Below, one piece after another: positions 39,462 through 47,469 of a stretch of DNA of 64,000 nucleotides. Under the pieces are notes generated by a model that saw only the letters and a list, made by a program, of their open reading frames with translations, was not told the origin of the DNA and ran no database searches. This stretch comes from Chitinophagaceae bacterium (GTDB lineage Bacteria; Bacteroidota; Bacteroidia; Chitinophagales; Chitinophagaceae). The position numbers were made by a program, and so were the translations under genes. The stretch lies in NCBI GenBank assembly GCA_016719815.1, contig JADJYK010000017.1:53633-117632 (forward strand), written 5' to 3'. Each line of letters begins with the position of its first letter. The first letter of the stretch is position 1.

Positions 39462-41855
39462 TTATTCTATTCCGGGAATAATGCCTTTGAACATTTCTTT
39501 CAGTTTTGTTTTGCCCAGTAATATCTCTTTCTCGGTACCGGCAACCCAATCCCTTGCAGGATAAAAATCTCCATCTGCAGATGCCACCGTAATTTTAAAT
39601 TCAAATTCGAGGGCACCTCCCGTTGGAATGAATAATGGCCCAACAGAATTATTTCCGGTTCCTTCTTTTGAAATCTTTATAGCTTCAAATTCTTTTAACT
39701 CAGCTCCTTTGGGATCGCCTTGCCTGCTTCTTAGAGAAATAAGAAAATAACTTGCCCGCAGTGTATCAAAAACTGCTGGCGGTATTGTAAATTTCACCTG
39801 CTGGTTTTTTGTCCCGGCCACTCCACCGGTAACAGCATCTAACACTTTTTGATCACAGGGATTACAATCTTCCACCGAATACTCTAGCCACATTACAACA
39901 GAGGGATCAGTGTCTATCCATGCAGGTATCCGGTTACTTTCAAAATCAACCTGCGCCTGCGATGGAATAATAGCATCATTTAAAGCCCATGAATAAATGA
40001 TAGGTTTTATACCGTTAATCTCTTTTTTTAATATATGAATGTACTTTAGCCGCAAGGGATATGGAGTAAGATTCCTCCATTTCTGGCTGCGCCAGTTAGC
40101 AGGATTGAGATTCATCTTTCCAAGTGTCCTGATATCAGCCAGATTAATTGTAGCCGGCACCTGTTGATCTAAAATTGATTCATCTGAGGGTTTTAGAATA
40201 ACCGATGCGCTTATTCCTTCACGGGAAGTAAGCGAAGTCTGAATAAAATCTTTTGTTATAACATCTGTTTGCCAGGCCACCTTTATATCGCTGTTAAGGT
40301 CAGTATAACTTTCTACTTTTATTTTTCCTTCCGGAATATTAAATTGTGACCCTAATGTACTTTGAAAAGTGAACTGTGGATTTTCACGAAGTGGTAAAAA
40401 GCGAAGATCAACAAAATCAGGTCTTACGGATTTCAACAATTCCTTTACAAACCCCCGTTCTCTTGAACTGATGCCTGAAGTAAGGGTTGCAGACATCCTT
40501 ACCGGAGCATCCGAATTGGTTTCTTCACCGGCATTTGTTTGTGTGCCATAGAGTATTCTGAAATCATATCCTTTCTCTGGTTCTGCTTTTGTTTCCCATT
40601 TCAGATGAAAATCGGCAGGAAGGATATAGTAAATACCTGAATTAATATTCTTATCAGCAAATACATTTATATTGATATTAGAGATATCCTGTGGCCTTTT
40701 GAAATCTACATCAGCACTTAATCCGTCTAACAAATAAAACTGAAGATTTTTATCCGGTCCTTTCGGTGTTTTATCTACTGACCCTGTTACCGGGGGATTT
40801 TTTATTGCAATATCCTTCATTGTATAAATCTGGTTAGCCACATATACCATTTTTATGTCCTTTTTGAATGAATACGTATATGCTCTGTTTGGTCTGCCAT
40901 CTTTGTATATGTCAGAACCATTCAGCACCAGTTCTGTGCCGTTAAGCAACAAGTTCAGATTGGTTGTCTTATAGTTCAATGCATATACCGCCCTGTAACT
41001 ATTGGAGCCAGTTGAAACTAATGACGTTTTGCCCCAATCACAATCTTGCGGACTGCATCTTCCAAACACCTGAATAGAATTATCGTTAGAAACTATAAGT
41101 TTTGTAATACCCTGCGTATTCTGATCAGTATTAACCCAGGTGCCGGAAATATTATCCGGCCCTGATACCACAAAGTTGAATTTGCGAAAGTAATTGCCTC
41201 CGCCCGGCGTTATACCAGGCTTAATATTTCGTATTACAGCGGGATTAATATACGTCTTGGACGGGTCAAAATAAATTGTCTTGGAAGGTGTTATATCCTT
41301 TTTTTCATTAGTAAGGCTTGCGGCCTTGCCAACCGGCACAAGCGGCACATTAATAAGTACATTCTTAGCATCCAGGTTTGTTTTCCACTTCTTATTCAAT
41401 TGAAAGACTGATATATTCCCTGTTCCGTTTTGTTTTTTCGAAACATCAATGCGCAGGTAAACAGACTCGTACTCTTTATTTTCAGGAAGGCCAGAGGCAA
41501 GATCAATTGTAAACTCAACAGGTGATATTGAGGCAGATTGAGCAAATTGAAATTTTGTCATTTCTGCCTGAACCTTCCGGTCTCCAGCCAAACATGAAAT
41601 GGTAAAAAGGCCACCCACATAATCCTTAAAGAACACTTTCCCTTTTAATTTTTTCTCAGCATCATGAGTAATTATAATACTATCTACCTGACCGGAAATT
41701 TTTCCGCCAAAAAGGAGACCAATTCCTGATTCGATTAATGATGTAATATCATCAGATTTAGTCAGTTTTTTATTCTGTAACCCACTAAAATTTTGGGAAT
41801 TTGATGCCTGAATATAAAAAACAGCACAGGCTAAGAAGGCAGTTCTTAATAACAT
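39462..41855 (-). CDS. Secreted cluster protein with a GTWVN/CDWG domain and a paralogous N-module
   Basis: A 797-residue protein that heads the run, with a signal peptide at about 1-20. Residues about 35-200 form a beta-rich region (LKGKVFFKDYVGGLFTISC). Residues about 238-275 carry GTWVNTDQNTQGITKLIVS and then GRCSPQDCDWG, a motif pair I have seen as a small beta-barrel-type module in secreted proteins of many bacteria, though I cannot name it precisely. From about 405 the paralogous N-module appears (SGIYYILPADFHLKW, then RGFVKELLKSVRPDFVDLRFLPL). A late segment has SVVMWLEYSVEDCNPCDQKV. No catalytic motif is visible. The ATG at 41853-41855 is preceded by the regulatory region described separately. 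Confidence 0.72.
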   Translation of the reverse strand: MLLRTAFLACAVFYIQASNSQNFSGLQNKKLTKSDDITSLIESGIGLLFGGKISGQVDSIIITHDAEKKLKGKVFFKDYVGGLFTISCLAGDRKVQAEMTKFQFAQSASISPVEFTIDLASGLPENKEYESVYLRIDVSKKQNGTGNISVFQLNKKWKTNLDAKNVLINVPLVPVGKAASLTNEKKDITPSKTIYFDPSKTYINPAVIRNIKPGITPGGGNYFRKFNFVVSGPDNISGTWVNTDQNTQGITKLIVSNDNSIQVFGRCSPQDCDWGKTSLVSTGSNSYRAVYALNYKTTNLNLLLNGTELVLNGSDIYKDGRPNRAYTYSFKKDIKMVYVANQIYTMKDIAIKNPPVTGSVDKTPKGPDKNLQFYLLDGLSADVDFKRPQDISNININVFADKNINSGIYYILPADFHLKWETKAEPEKGYDFRILYGTQTNAGEETNSDAPVRMSATLTSGISSRERGFVKELLKSVRPDFVDLRFLPLRENPQFTFQSTLGSQFNIPEGKIKVESYTDLNSDIKVAWQTDVITKDFIQTSLTSREGISASVILKPSDESILDQQVPATINLADIRTLGKMNLNPANWRSQKWRNLTPYPLRLKYIHILKKEINGIKPIIYSWALNDAIIPSQAQVDFESNRIPAWIDTDPSVVMWLEYSVEDCNPCDQKVLDAVTGGVAGTKNQQVKFTIPPAVFDTLRASYFLISLRSRQGDPKGAELKEFEAIKISKEGTGNNSVGPLFIPTGGALEFEFKITVASADGDFYPARDWVAGTEKEILLGKTKLKEMFKGIIPGIE

Positions 41856-41961
41856 AAATATTATGCTTAATGGTTTAAAATAATACTACTTATCAGATTC
41901 CCGCCAACAGGCATCTTAATCTTGTCCTGCTTATCTTATTATTCTCATATGAATGCCCTTA

Positions 41962-42001
41962 CAATAATAACATTTGTAACCCAATTTACACAAAATGTGT
42001 A
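41962..42001 (-). promoter_or_regulatory. Candidate promoter and palindromic operator of the secreted-protein cluster
   Basis: On the minus strand TTTTG (41991-41995), a 21-nt spacer, and TATTATTG (41962-41969), a one-mismatch match to TAnnTTTG. A palindrome TACACA-AAA-TGTGTA (41987-42001) overlaps the minus-33 side. The box lies about 107 nt before the first gene's ATG. This is a weak promoter match but a good palindrome. Confidence 0.3.
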
Positions 42002-42214
42002 TAAACAAAACATTTAATAACTTGTTCAAAATAAATTTCTGAAAAATGAGTATTTCTACCAAGTCATTATTCATTAAACCCAAACTAACATATGTCGCAT
42101 TAAGTGTCAAAAAAGTTGTACGGTTTAAAATTTAGGTTAACTCCGTTTCAAGATTGAAAAGCATTGAATCGTGTTGTATTACTGATATTCACAGCTTTAT
42201 ATTTCACAATCTGT

Positions 42215-42222
42215 TATTTTTG
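42215..42222 (+). promoter_or_regulatory. Minus-7 promoter element of the DCC-family gene, probably leaderless
   Basis: TATTTTTG matches TAnnTTTG and ends 3 nt before the ATG at 42226. No TTG is present at the standard spacing. Confidence 0.4.
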
Positions 42223-42225
42223 AGT

Positions 42226-42621
42226 ATGAATTCAGGAATAATACTTTTTGACGGTTTCTGTAATTTCTGCAACAGCATGGTAAATTTTACCATCCGCAAT
42301 GACAAAAAGGGGAAACTTAAATTTTCTCCCCTACAATCAGGATATGGAACGATGCTAAAAGAGAAATATGGCATTTCGCCAGATGCTGATACTATTGTAT
42401 TTATTGATAATGAAAAAGCATATACCTATGCTGTTGCTGCTATCAGGGTATGCAAATATTTAGACTGGCCAGCAAGATTGCTGTATATACTCATTATTAT
42501 ACCCCCCTTTATAAGCCAGCCGGTCTATAAGTGGTTTGCCAAACGAAGGTATAAGTGGTTTGGGAAAAAAGCTGCTTGTATGATGCCTTCTCCTGATCTA
42601 AAAAAAAGATTCTTAACTTAA
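42226..42621 (+). CDS. DCC family thiol-disulfide oxidoreductase-like protein (DUF393)
   Basis: A 131-residue YuxK/DUF393 protein. The start MNSGIILFDGFCNFCNSMV contains DGFCNFC, the family's D-x-F/Y-C-x2-C redox-type motif, followed by KGKLKFSPLQS and DTIVFIDNEKAYTYAVAAIRV. A hydrophobic segment at about 85-102 (LLYILIIIPPFI) and YKWFAKRRYKWFGKK near the end fit homologues. The ATG at 42226 is used because homologues begin at this point. Actual redox activity of the family has not been shown for most members. Confidence 0.85.
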   Translation: MNSGIILFDGFCNFCNSMVNFTIRNDKKGKLKFSPLQSGYGTMLKEKYGISPDADTIVFIDNEKAYTYAVAAIRVCKYLDWPARLLYILIIIPPFISQPVYKWFAKRRYKWFGKKAACMMPSPDLKKRFLT

Positions 42622-42674
42622 GTTATTTATCTCTCATTAATAGCAGTAATCACTTTGTCAATACTTAACATCCC

Positions 42675-42986
42675 TTAATTAAAAGTGTGTTTTGACCCAT
42701 CCGACAATGTTAGAATTGCTTTCTTGTCCAAAAAACTTTTTTCTGCCTTTACATCAGTAATATCTGATTTAATGATTTCGAGGTACCCTTCGCTTCCCCA
42801 TTTTGCAAACATAGCCTCTGAAAGCAACCCCTTTGCAGAAACATCATACTGAGCATCATAAAGTAGCCTCTTGTTCGTTACGGTAAGTTTTCCATTAAAT
42901 TTCCCTCCTCCCGGAGGAGAATAAAGCAAAGTCCAGGTATCAATTACCTGTTCTTCGGGCATTAAATTGAAAGGTAATTTTGACAT
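42675..42986 (-). CDS. PH/GRAM-like domain protein, possibly cut by a premature stop
   Basis: A 103-residue cytoplasmic protein. TWTLLYSPPGGGKFNGKLTVTNKRLLYDAQYD is typical of PH/GRAM-like bacterial domains in which the T-N-K-R-L turn and following strands form a half barrel; SDITDVKAEKSFLDKKAILTLSDG closes it. Right after KHTFN the TAA (42675-42677) is followed in the same frame by GMLSIDKVITAINER and a second TAA at 42627-42629. This tail resembles the natural end of such proteins, so the TAA probably replaces a Tyr codon, whether by sequencing error or mutation. Function unknown. Confidence 0.7.
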   Translation of the reverse strand: MSKLPFNLMPEEQVIDTWTLLYSPPGGGKFNGKLTVTNKRLLYDAQYDVSAKGLLSEAMFAKWGSEGYLEIIKSDITDVKAEKSFLDKKAILTLSDGSKHTFN

Positions 42987-43009
42987 AAAAACTATTTTGT
43001 TTTATAAAA

Positions 43010-43810
43010 CTACTTTATTTTAATCATTCCATTCATATAAAAAACACATTCGCCACCAATTATTACTCTCTCCTCATTCAATTGTTCGCAATATAACTGA
43101 CCACCCCTTTTTGAAAGCTGCCGGGCATACAAAATTGATTTGTCAAGCTTTTCACTCCAGAAAGGAATAAGCTGAGAATGAGCAGAGCCAGTAACCGGAT
43201 CTTCATCAATTCCAACACCGGGAGCAAAAAACCGGGAAACAAAATCTGCATCCTTACCTGGCGCAGTAATTATCAATTCACCAAAATGTTTTCTTAATAA
43301 CGAAAAGTCTGGCTGGCAACTGGCTACAGCATCTTCATCAAGTAACTCTACCAGCCAGTCGCGGTGCTTATACACACCCACAATTTCTTTTCCACCGAGT
43401 GAAGCCGAAAACTCGGAGGGATAATCTTCCACCCTTTCAGGCTTCCATGACGGAAAATCCATTAAAATATTTCCCTTATCATTTTTTATTAGAAGAAAAC
43501 CGCTCTTCGAATCAAAAATAATTTTCTTTTTTTTCTTCTTAAGAATATTGAAAATAACAAAAGCCGCAGCCAATGTTGCATGACCGCACAGATTTACTTC
43601 AGCAAGTGGTGTAAACCAGCGAATATTAAAATCAGCTTTACTGCTTCTAGTCCCTTCAACAAAAAAAACTGTTTCGCTTAGATTGTTCTCCATGGCTATT
43701 TGCTGCAACAACTCATCCGGCAGCCATTTTTTTAAGGGGATTACAGCAGCAGGATTACCACTAAACAATTTACCGGCAAAAGCATCAACTTGATAAATAT
43801 TAAGTTTCAT
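43010..43810 (-). CDS. PhzF family isomerase-like protein
   Basis: A 266-residue PhzF-family protein. The family folds like diaminopimelate epimerase and includes the phenazine isomerase PhzF and unassigned isomerases. Motifs: YQVDAFAGKLFSGNPAAVIPL at the start, NNLSETVFF with the catalytic Glu near residue 45, CGHATLAAAFVIF near 75, and GIDEDPVTGSAHSQLIPFW near 200. The substrate is unknown; no phenazine genes are present. It lies 23 nt upstream of the GRAM-like gene on the same strand. Confidence 0.9.
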   Translation of the reverse strand: MKLNIYQVDAFAGKLFSGNPAAVIPLKKWLPDELLQQIAMENNLSETVFFVEGTRSSKADFNIRWFTPLAEVNLCGHATLAAAFVIFNILKKKKKKIIFDSKSGFLLIKNDKGNILMDFPSWKPERVEDYPSEFSASLGGKEIVGVYKHRDWLVELLDEDAVASCQPDFSLLRKHFGELIITAPGKDADFVSRFFAPGVGIDEDPVTGSAHSQLIPFWSEKLDKSILYARQLSKRGGQLYCEQLNEERVIIGGECVFYMNGMIKIK

Positions 43811-43938
43811 CGTCTGATTATTTAATAGTGCAAATTATAAAAACCCATCAAGTATTTCCGGAAAGGGATAAATTCATTATTCTTATTCAATAAAATTTTG
43901 TATCTCAGGCTGCGATAATCGAACTAACCATTCATTCG

Positions 43939-46332
43939 TCATTCTTTCATCATTGCCATTACCACATCAATTATATCTTCCGTATTTGGCTTGCTGAAAT
44001 AATCTCCATCGCTGCCATAGGAAGGTCTGTGTTCTTTTCCGGTAATCGTACGGGGTGCCACATCAAGATATTTGTAACCGCCCTGTTCTTCCATCACTTT
44101 GTTAAACATAAACCCGGCTGCTCCACCTGGTACATCTTCATCCACAAAAACAATCCGGTTTGTTTTTTTCAACGATTCGAGAATGATATGCTTTAAGTCA
44201 AAAGGCAATAAAGTTTGCACATCGACTACCTCGCAACTTATTCCTTGCTCTTCCAGAATATGAGCTGCATCTATCACAATTCGCAAGGTTGATCCATAAG
44301 AAACTATGGTTACATCTGTTCCTTCATTAATAATTTCAGGTACGCCAAGCGGTACTGTATACTCAAGCAAATTAGAAGGAAGCTTTTCCTTTAATCTGTA
44401 ACCGTTTAGGCATTCCACAACAAGACCAGGGTCATTGCTGCGGAGGAGTGTATTATACATGCCAACAGCCTGCGTCATATTTCTGGGCACACATACATAC
44501 ATACCACGGAGAGAATTTATTATCATCCCCATCGGCGAACCACTATGCCATATCCCTTCCAGTCTGTGCCCTCTTGTTCTAACAATCAATGGACAGGACT
44601 GCTTACCTGAAGTACGATAATGCAATGTGGCTACATCATCACTCAATGGCTGTAATCCATACAACAGGTAATCCAGATATTGGATTTCTGCAATTGGCCT
44701 CAGCCCCCGGTAAGCAAGGCCAATTCCCTGACCCATAATAGTGAGCTCCCTGATACCTGTATCAAAAATGCGAAGATTACCATGCTTCTGCTGCAGCCCG
44801 CTAAAGCCCTGGTTTACATCGCCGATATAGCCAAGATCTTCTCCAAAAGCCAGTACTTTTGGGTTAGATGTAAAGAGCTGGTCGAAATACCGGTTCAGTA
44901 CTTCAAAACCGTTTACTATTTGTACATCGTAAGCATAAGAAGGCTTAACTTCATTTACATGCAAGGCACTTTTAACGCCTTCATTATACAGGTGCGAGTT
45001 GTAAAGCTTCTTACTTTCGGCCAGCAGGTCATTATAATAATCTCTGGTCCAAAATGCTGCGTCTGTATCTCCGGAAATGAGCAAGGCGTTGTATAATGCC
45101 TTCATTACATCCCTGCGAAGTGGTTCCCTAATCGCTGAAAGTTCTGTTGCAATCTTATGCAGGGTAACTGCCAAATCTGGCAACGCCTTTGCCATGGAAT
45201 GAATAAGCTCTGTTGCTCTAGCCACCTGTACTTTTACCGGAGCAATGTATTTTTCCCATGCAGCATTTCTGTTATCCCTCACAAATTCCTTTGCTTTAAC
45301 AGCAACTTCCGTAAGATCGTCATCTTCTGCCAGGTCGTTTGCAACAATCCACTCCCGCATTTTCTTTATCCCATCCCACTCTCTCTCCCATTCAAGCCTT
45401 TCGGGTGATTTATACCTTTCATGGCTTCCGGAGGTGGAATGTCCCTGTGGCTGGTTGATTTCTTCTACATGAAATAAAACGGGAATATGATTTTCTCTGG
45501 CCAAGCGTACTCCTTCTTCAAAGACTTCACACATACCGGCATAATCCCAACCTTTTACTGTATAAATTTTTATTCCGTTTGTATGCTCCTCTTTATTCAA
45601 ACCGGCCAAGGCCTCTGAAATTGAACCCTTAGTTGTTTGCAATTGTTTAGGGACAGATATCCCATATCCATTATCCCAAACAAACACAGCCATTGGGATT
45701 TGTAAAACCCCGGCGGCATTTAAAGCTTCCCAAAAGTGACCCTCGCTGGTTGAGGCATCACCAATAGTGGCAAAACAAACCTCATTACCATTATTTGATA
45801 AATGCTTGTAGGAGTGTAACTCCTCAATATGCCTGAATGCCTTCGATGCATAAGCTAATCCCAAGGCCCTGGGCATTTGCCCTGCTGTGGGTGCCATATC
45901 ACTTGAAGTATTCTTCATGGATGCAAGGTTTAGCCAGTCTCCATTTTCATCAACATTAGGAGTAGCAAAATGGCTGTTCATTTGCCTGCCGGCACTAAAA
46001 GGATCATTATTAATATCCGGATCGGCATATAGTTGTGCAAAAATCTGCTCAACCGTTGCCATACCAGATGCAATAGCAAAAGTCTGGTCTCTGTAATATC
46101 CGCTGCGAAAGTCTCCTGGTTGAAAAAACTTGGCCATGGCAACCTGTGCCACTTCTTTCCCATCGCCAAAAATGCCAAACTTGGCTTTCCCGCTTAGCAC
46201 TTCCTTGCGGCCAAGCAGGCTGGTCTCCCGGCTTATGCAGGCTGTTCGGAAATCGTTCAGTACTTCATTTCTGAACTTATCGAAGGAAAGTTTTCCTTCA
46301 TCGGTCATTACTTCCGGATTAGTATGTTCCAT
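43939..46332 (-). CDS. Branched-chain 2-oxoacid dehydrogenase-type E1, fused alpha and beta subunits
   Basis: A 797-residue thiamine diphosphate enzyme with the alpha and beta chains in one polypeptide, common in Bacteroidota. It decarboxylates a 2-oxo acid and transfers the acyl group to the lipoyl domain of E2. The alpha half has the TPP motif GDASTSEGHFWEALNAAGVLQIPMAVFVWDNGYGIS (shown here by its ends GDASTSEG and WDNGYGIS), and HSTSGSHERYKSPE-like segments with the phosphorylation-loop region. The beta half has GEDLGYIGDVNQGFSGLQ, IQYLDYLLYGLQPLSDD and RTRGHRLEGIWHSGSP, and ends DVVMAMMKE. The ATG at 46330-46332 is used because the promoter box lies 4 nt before it. Substrate preference (branched-chain or pyruvate) is not certain. 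Confidence 0.9.
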   Translation of the reverse strand: MEHTNPEVMTDEGKLSFDKFRNEVLNDFRTACISRETSLLGRKEVLSGKAKFGIFGDGKEVAQVAMAKFFQPGDFRSGYYRDQTFAIASGMATVEQIFAQLYADPDINNDPFSAGRQMNSHFATPNVDENGDWLNLASMKNTSSDMAPTAGQMPRALGLAYASKAFRHIEELHSYKHLSNNGNEVCFATIGDASTSEGHFWEALNAAGVLQIPMAVFVWDNGYGISVPKQLQTTKGSISEALAGLNKEEHTNGIKIYTVKGWDYAGMCEVFEEGVRLARENHIPVLFHVEEINQPQGHSTSGSHERYKSPERLEWEREWDGIKKMREWIVANDLAEDDDLTEVAVKAKEFVRDNRNAAWEKYIAPVKVQVARATELIHSMAKALPDLAVTLHKIATELSAIREPLRRDVMKALYNALLISGDTDAAFWTRDYYNDLLAESKKLYNSHLYNEGVKSALHVNEVKPSYAYDVQIVNGFEVLNRYFDQLFTSNPKVLAFGEDLGYIGDVNQGFSGLQQKHGNLRIFDTGIRELTIMGQGIGLAYRGLRPIAEIQYLDYLLYGLQPLSDDVATLHYRTSGKQSCPLIVRTRGHRLEGIWHSGSPMGMIINSLRGMYVCVPRNMTQAVGMYNTLLRSNDPGLVVECLNGYRLKEKLPSNLLEYTVPLGVPEIINEGTDVTIVSYGSTLRIVIDAAHILEEQGISCEVVDVQTLLPFDLKHIILESLKKTNRIVFVDEDVPGGAAGFMFNKVMEEQGGYKYLDVAPRTITGKEHRPSYGSDGDYFSKPNTEDIIDVVMAMMKE

Positions 46333-46336
46333 GAAG

Positions 46337-46366
46337 CAAAAATAGGGAGATTGACCTGCCCCAATC
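46337..46366 (-). promoter_or_regulatory. Bacteroidota-type promoter of the E1 gene, probably leaderless
   Basis: On the minus strand TTG (46364-46366), a 19-nt spacer, then TATTTTTG (46337-46344), an exact consensus match. The start codon at 46332 follows by 4 nt, implying a leaderless or nearly leaderless message. Confidence 0.65.
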
Positions 46367-46428
46367 CGGCTGTGAAAAAATTGCTGATTCCATCTGCAAC
46401 CCATTTCACCTATTTAGCATCTTTTCGC

Positions 46429-46436
46429 TAAATTTG
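46429..46436 (+). promoter_or_regulatory. Candidate minus-7 element for the first DUF1573 gene
   Basis: TAAATTTG matches TAnnTTTG, 23 nt before the ATG at 46460. No TTG at the usual distance. Confidence 0.4.
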
Positions 46437-46459
46437 GGGTCATTAATATTTCCTTTCTG

Positions 46460-46954
46460 ATGAAGAAATTACCAATTTTTCTGGCTCTTTCGTTGGTTTG
46501 CATATTGTCAAATGCACAACAAACGCCTCAAAATGAGCATGCAGGACATAATCATGGTCAGGCCACAACAACAAAACCTGTTTTACAGCAAGACAATCTG
46601 GTTGTGAAAGAAACAGAATTCGATTTTGGCAGTATTCCACAAGGGAAACCTGTTTATCACATTTTTATACTTGAAAACAAGGGCAAAACCGAACTGAGAC
46701 TCGATAATGTAACAGCCAGTTGTGGATGCACCACTCCCGAATGGAGCCGTGACCCGATACCAGCTGGCGGTACTGCGCAGGTAAAAGTTGGCTACAACTC
46801 AGCAGCAGAAGGTACATTTGCCAAACCAGTTTCAATTATTTATAATACAAATCAAACAAAGCAATTAATAATAAAAGGCAATGTATGGAGGGCCCCCGAC
46901 GGACCAGCGCCGGCCAATGCATCAATTGATATACTTAAAAAGCAAACATTTTAA
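46460..46954 (+). CDS. Secreted DUF1573 protein
   Basis: A 164-residue exported protein with a signal peptide at 1-19 and a His-rich linker (HAGHNHGQ). The DUF1573 domain shows TEFDFGSIPQGKPVYHIF, NVTASCGCTTPEWSRDPIPAGGTAQVKVGY near 93-120 and NTNQTKQLIIKGNV. The ASH/immunoglobulin-like fold of this family is inferred from homologues. It is followed 10 nt later by a second member. Function unknown. Confidence 0.9.
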   Translation: MKKLPIFLALSLVCILSNAQQTPQNEHAGHNHGQATTTKPVLQQDNLVVKETEFDFGSIPQGKPVYHIFILENKGKTELRLDNVTASCGCTTPEWSRDPIPAGGTAQVKVGYNSAAEGTFAKPVSIIYNTNQTKQLIIKGNVWRAPDGPAPANASIDILKKQTF

Positions 46955-46964
46955 ATTAAAAACC

Positions 46965-47415
46965 ATGAAGAAGTTATTTTTACTTGCAACTGCATTTGCA
47001 TTCTCTTTTGCTGTAACAGCGCAAACAAAACCTGAAGATGTTGTAAAGTCTAATGAAGAAACACATGATTTTGGTAAAATAAAGCAAGGAGAACCCGCAT
47101 CATTTGTTTTTGAGCTAAAAAACATCAGTAAAGCCCCTGTGGTTGTTGAAAGTACCAGTGCATCTTGTGGTTGCACCACACCAGAAAAGCCTACAGAACC
47201 AATCTTACCAGGTGAAGTAGGGAAAGTGAAAGTACAATATAATGCTGCTGCTGTAGCTCCCTTTACAAAAAGATGTATATGTAAAACTGGCAGGAGTTGA
47301 CCAGCAATTAATTCTTCATATCAAAGGAGAGGTTCTTACTGCTGAAGCCTATGCCGAGTACCTGAAAACATTGCCTCCGCCACCTGCAAAACCTGTGAAG
47401 GCTGCAAAAAAATAA
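46965..47415 (+). CDS. Secreted DUF1573 protein, tandem paralogue (one frameshift)
   Basis: About 149 residues once joined. The signal peptide is LFLLATAFAFSFAVTAQ at 4-20, then HDFGKIKQGEPASFVFELKN and STSASCGCTTPEKPTEPILPGEVGKVKVQYN, matching the gene before it. An extra A near 47267-47272 throws the frame; the correct path is KDVYVKLAGVDQQLILHIKGEVL and ends PAKPVKAAKK at 47413-47415. A terminator follows. It has no linker of the kind in the first copy. Confidence 0.85.
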
Positions 47416-47442
47416 CCACTGACCATCTTCAACATTATTATT

Positions 47443-47469
47443 AAAATCCCCCGTCTTACAGGGGATTTT
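47443..47469. terminator. Terminator after the DUF1573 pair
   Basis: Inverted repeat aaaatcccc / ggggatttt with a 9-nt loop, followed by T, 27 nt past the second DUF1573 stop. The minus-strand DoxX-like gene ends immediately after it. Confidence 0.8.

Larger units (their letters stand above)
41856..42225. other. Divergent intergenic region upstream of the secreted-protein cluster
   Basis: 370 bp, AT-rich, between the cluster (minus) and the DCC-family gene (plus). It has no coding frame that I can support. It contains the palindrome and candidate promoters listed separately. Nothing resembling a structured RNA or repeat family was seen in the rest. Confidence 0.7.

Noticed and set aside
27165..41855. 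Contractile injection system or phage tail in the secreted-protein cluster
   Set aside because: No sheath, tube, baseplate, AAA ATPase or spike genes were seen, and all proteins have signal peptides.
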